Below, in pieces: positions 39,070-40,551 of a stretch of DNA of 40,551 nt. A program made the position numbers and the translations under genes. Source of the DNA: Methylobacter sp. (GTDB lineage Bacteria; Pseudomonadota; Gammaproteobacteria; Methylococcales; Methylomonadaceae). A model generated the notes under the pieces. The model did not search any database. It saw only the letters and a list, made by a program, of their open reading frames with translations, and was not told the DNA's origin. Positions within the stretch are counted from its first letter, which is position 1. The number at the start of each line of letters is the position of its first letter. The stretch spans positions 1-40,551 of the forward strand of contig JAGXGY010000016.1 in assembly GCA_024636505.1 (NCBI GenBank). The letters are read 5' to 3'.

Positions 39070-39513
39070 ATGACACGCAACCAAGTCACCGAATTGATTA
39101 TCATCCACAAGCTGCGTAAACAGCTGACATGGCCTCAACTCGCCGACGCCATCGGCCGTAGCAAGGAGTGGACCACAGCCGCGCTGCTCGGGCAGATGAC
39201 GCTCAGCGCCGAACAGGCCGCCAAGGTCGGTGCTTTGTTGGAGCTGCCCGCCGAGGCTATCGAACAATTGCAAGTTGTCCCCTGCAAGGGCTCGCTAGCC
39301 ACTGCGGTGCCGACCGATCCGTTGATTTACCGTTTTTACGAGCTGGTCAGCGTCTACGGCAGCACCTTTAAGGCATTGATTCACGAAGAGTTCGGTGACG
39401 GCATTATGAGCGCCATCGATTTCAGCATGGACCTTCAGCGCGAACCCGACCCCAAGGGAGACCGCGTCAAGATCGTGATGAGCGGTAAGTTTCTTCCTTA
39501 CAAGAGTTACTGA
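39070..39513 (+). CDS. cynS: Cyanate hydratase (cyanase)
   Basis: Cyanase converts cyanate plus bicarbonate to ammonia and CO2, for detoxification and nitrogen supply. The 147-residue protein has the N-terminal helical domain and the catalytic Arg/Glu/Ser as R88, E91 (IYRFYE) and S114 (SAIDFS), a constant offset of 8 from E. coli R96/E99/S122. GCAAAGGA precedes the ATG. It lies between the FNT channel and the phosphatase gene. Confidence 0.95.
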   Translation: MTRNQVTELIIIHKLRKQLTWPQLADAIGRSKEWTTAALLGQMTLSAEQAAKVGALLELPAEAIEQLQVVPCKGSLATAVPTDPLIYRFYELVSVYGSTFKALIHEEFGDGIMSAIDFSMDLQREPDPKGDRVKIVMSGKFLPYKSY

Positions 39514-39556
39514 GTTTCGGCCCGGTGAATGACTGCGATTCATTCGATATGAAAAA

Positions 39557-40136
39557 ATGTCCGGCCAATTAACAATCGCCGCAGGCCAATATTCCGATAA
39601 AGGCCGCAAGGAAATTAATCAGGATTTTCACGGCGTCTATATCCCGAAAGAACCGCAGTTGAGTTCAAAAGGCATTGCCATTGCCCTGGCCGACGGGATC
39701 AGCAGCAGCGATGTCAGCCATATTGCCAGTCAAGCCGCTGTAACCGGCTTTTTGGAAGATTATTTTTGTACCTCGGAAGCCTGGTCGGTCAAGAAGTCGG
39801 TGCAACGGGTTTTAATAGCAAGCAACTCCTGGTTGCATGCGCAAACCAAGCAAAGCCGCTATTGTTATGATAGGGACAGGGGCTATGTCTGTACCTTAAG
39901 CGCGATGGTGATCAAATCCACCGCCGCGCATATTTTCCATGTGGGCGATGCGCGGATCTACCGGTTACGCGACCATGATCTGGAACAGCTCACCAACGAT
40001 CATCGGCTTTGAATTTCGCAGGATAAAAGCTATCTGAGTCGTGCCTTGGGAATGGATTCCCGTCTTGAAATTGATTATCAAACTTTAGCGGTTAATCAGG
40101 GCGACATTTTTTTATTCGCGACCGATGGCGTTTATG
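39557..40136 (+). pseudogene. PP2C phosphatase domain of a broken phosphatase/kinase gene
   Basis: The first 151 codons encode a PP2C-type domain: KGRKEINQDFHG, IAIALADGISSSD and FHVGDARIYRL. An in-frame TGA (40013-40015 or the adjoining codon after DHRL) is followed in the same frame by SQDKSYLSRALG and IFLFATDGVY, so the stop is a point nonsense, probably from TGG. The frame then runs into an IS200/IS605 element after about 40136. Intact relatives, as I recall them, continue into a Ser/Thr kinase domain and sit next to FNT and cynS. Confidence 0.8.
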
Positions 40137-40551
40137 TAAGCGGCACAGTTAGCAAAACAACCTATTTTGGCGTTCTTTGTTGTTCAATGTATTGTCGAAT
40201 AATGGCGATAGGCGCACCGCCGCAACTCCCGGCAAAGTAACTGGGCGACCATAATGCGCCGTCCCACAATTTCTTTTTAACGTCAGGGTAATCCTGCTTG
40301 CGGATCATGCGGCTTGATACCCCTTTAAGGCTGTTCACCAAGGATGATATTGAAACTTTGGGCGGGTAATTCACCAACAGATGAACATGATCGTCCTCGC
40401 CGTCAAATTCCATTAATTCCGCTTCAAAGTCGGCACAAACCTGGGTGAAGATGCCGCGTAGATCATCAATTACGCGTTGGGTGAATACGCCACGGCGGTA
40501 TTTGGTGACAAAGACCAAATGAACATGAAGATTAAAAACACAGTGTCTACC
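40137..40551 (-). mobile_element. IS200/IS605-family element, partial at window edge
   Basis: The left end is inferred where phosphatase homology stops (after GGCGTTTATG). The element carries a tnpA on the minus strand that runs off the window. Whether a tnpB or iscB partner lies beyond the window edge cannot be seen. Confidence 0.7.
40162..40551 (-). CDS. tnpA: IS200/IS605 TnpA (Y1 HUH transposase), 5' partial
   Basis: The 129 visible codons encode a single-strand transposase. They include NLHVHLVFVTKYRRGVFTQ near the N-terminus, the HUH metal motif in DDHVHLLVNYPPK and the catalytic tyrosine in IIRQYIEQQ. The frame is open through the window edge, so the true start is outside; the first TTG inside the window (40518) is not the start because GRHCVFNLHVHL upstream is conserved. 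It appears intact. Confidence 0.9.
   Translation of the reverse strand, partial: GRHCVFNLHVHLVFVTKYRRGVFTQRVIDDLRGIFTQVCADFEAELMEFDGEDDHVHLLVNYPPKVSISSLVNSLKGVSSRMIRKQDYPDVKKKLWDGALWSPSYFAGSCGGAPIAIIRQYIEQQRTPK

Noticed and set aside
40162..40551. RAYT (REP-associated) transposase
   Set aside because: The VTKYRR start, DDHVHLLV and RQYIEQQ tyrosine motif are of the classical IS200/IS605 TnpA type.

Overview
The window looks like a chromosome segment of a gammaproteobacterial (type I, Methylococcales-like) methanotroph. Housekeeping genes sit in typical gammaproteobacterial order: hrcA-grpE-dnaK-dnaJ-dapB, ybeL/leuS-lptE-holA, tgt-yajC-secD-secF and ndk-rlmN-pilF-hisS-yfgM-bamB-der. Beside them is a C1-assimilation block (glyA, MOFRL-type glycerate 2-kinase, mtdA, with malate dehydrogenase divergent) that belongs to the serine-cycle branch. 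The assignment rests on recognised protein families and gene order, not on a database search.

Layout: (1) 1-760 is the edge of an IS1-family element on the minus strand, abutting a 38-codon zinc-ribbon ORF that may be a broken RES/HEPN-type gene. (2) 764-5550 holds the C1/serine-cycle genes. (3) 5551-5929 holds a structured relic resembling the non-coding RNA (HEARO/omegaRNA) part of an IS200/IS605-superfamily element, followed by a good sigma-70 promoter for hrcA. (4) 5930-12763 is the heat-shock chaperone operon, dapB and a secreted repeat protein. (5) 12867-16053 has lnt, an orphan ParA ATPase and a zinc-ribbon protein, all on the minus strand. (6) 16138-20149 is leuS-lptE-holA. (7) 20203-22511 is a cytosolic histidine kinase with a REC-TPR response regulator, divergent from htpG, which has a clear sigma-32 promoter. 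(8) 24893-29293 is tgt-yajC-secDF. (9) 29381-36528 is the ndk-to-der block, in which rodZ and ispG, usual between pilF and hisS, are absent. (10) 36604-37098 is tpx.

The accessory interest lies at the right end. At 37139-37708 there is a gene graveyard (a frameshifted histidine-kinase ATPase domain and an aminotransferase-like scrap). Next comes a long leader with a GG-N10-GC sigma-54 promoter candidate, paired TTTCGGTGCA boxes 21 bp apart and a terminator-like hairpin whose CACCT strand could also pair with the ribosome binding site. This leader precedes a formate/nitrite-family channel and cyanase. The third gene of that cluster, a PP2C phosphatase that I believe is normally fused to a Ser/Thr kinase, is doubly broken here: an in-frame TGA and an IS200/IS605 tnpA element that runs off the window.

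The intergenic spaces carry several dispersed palindromes: GTAG-headed REP-like hairpins, an AACCACGAAG-type palindrome, a GGAACGCAGATGACGC-type palindrome and others. No tRNA, rRNA or CRISPR array was recognised.
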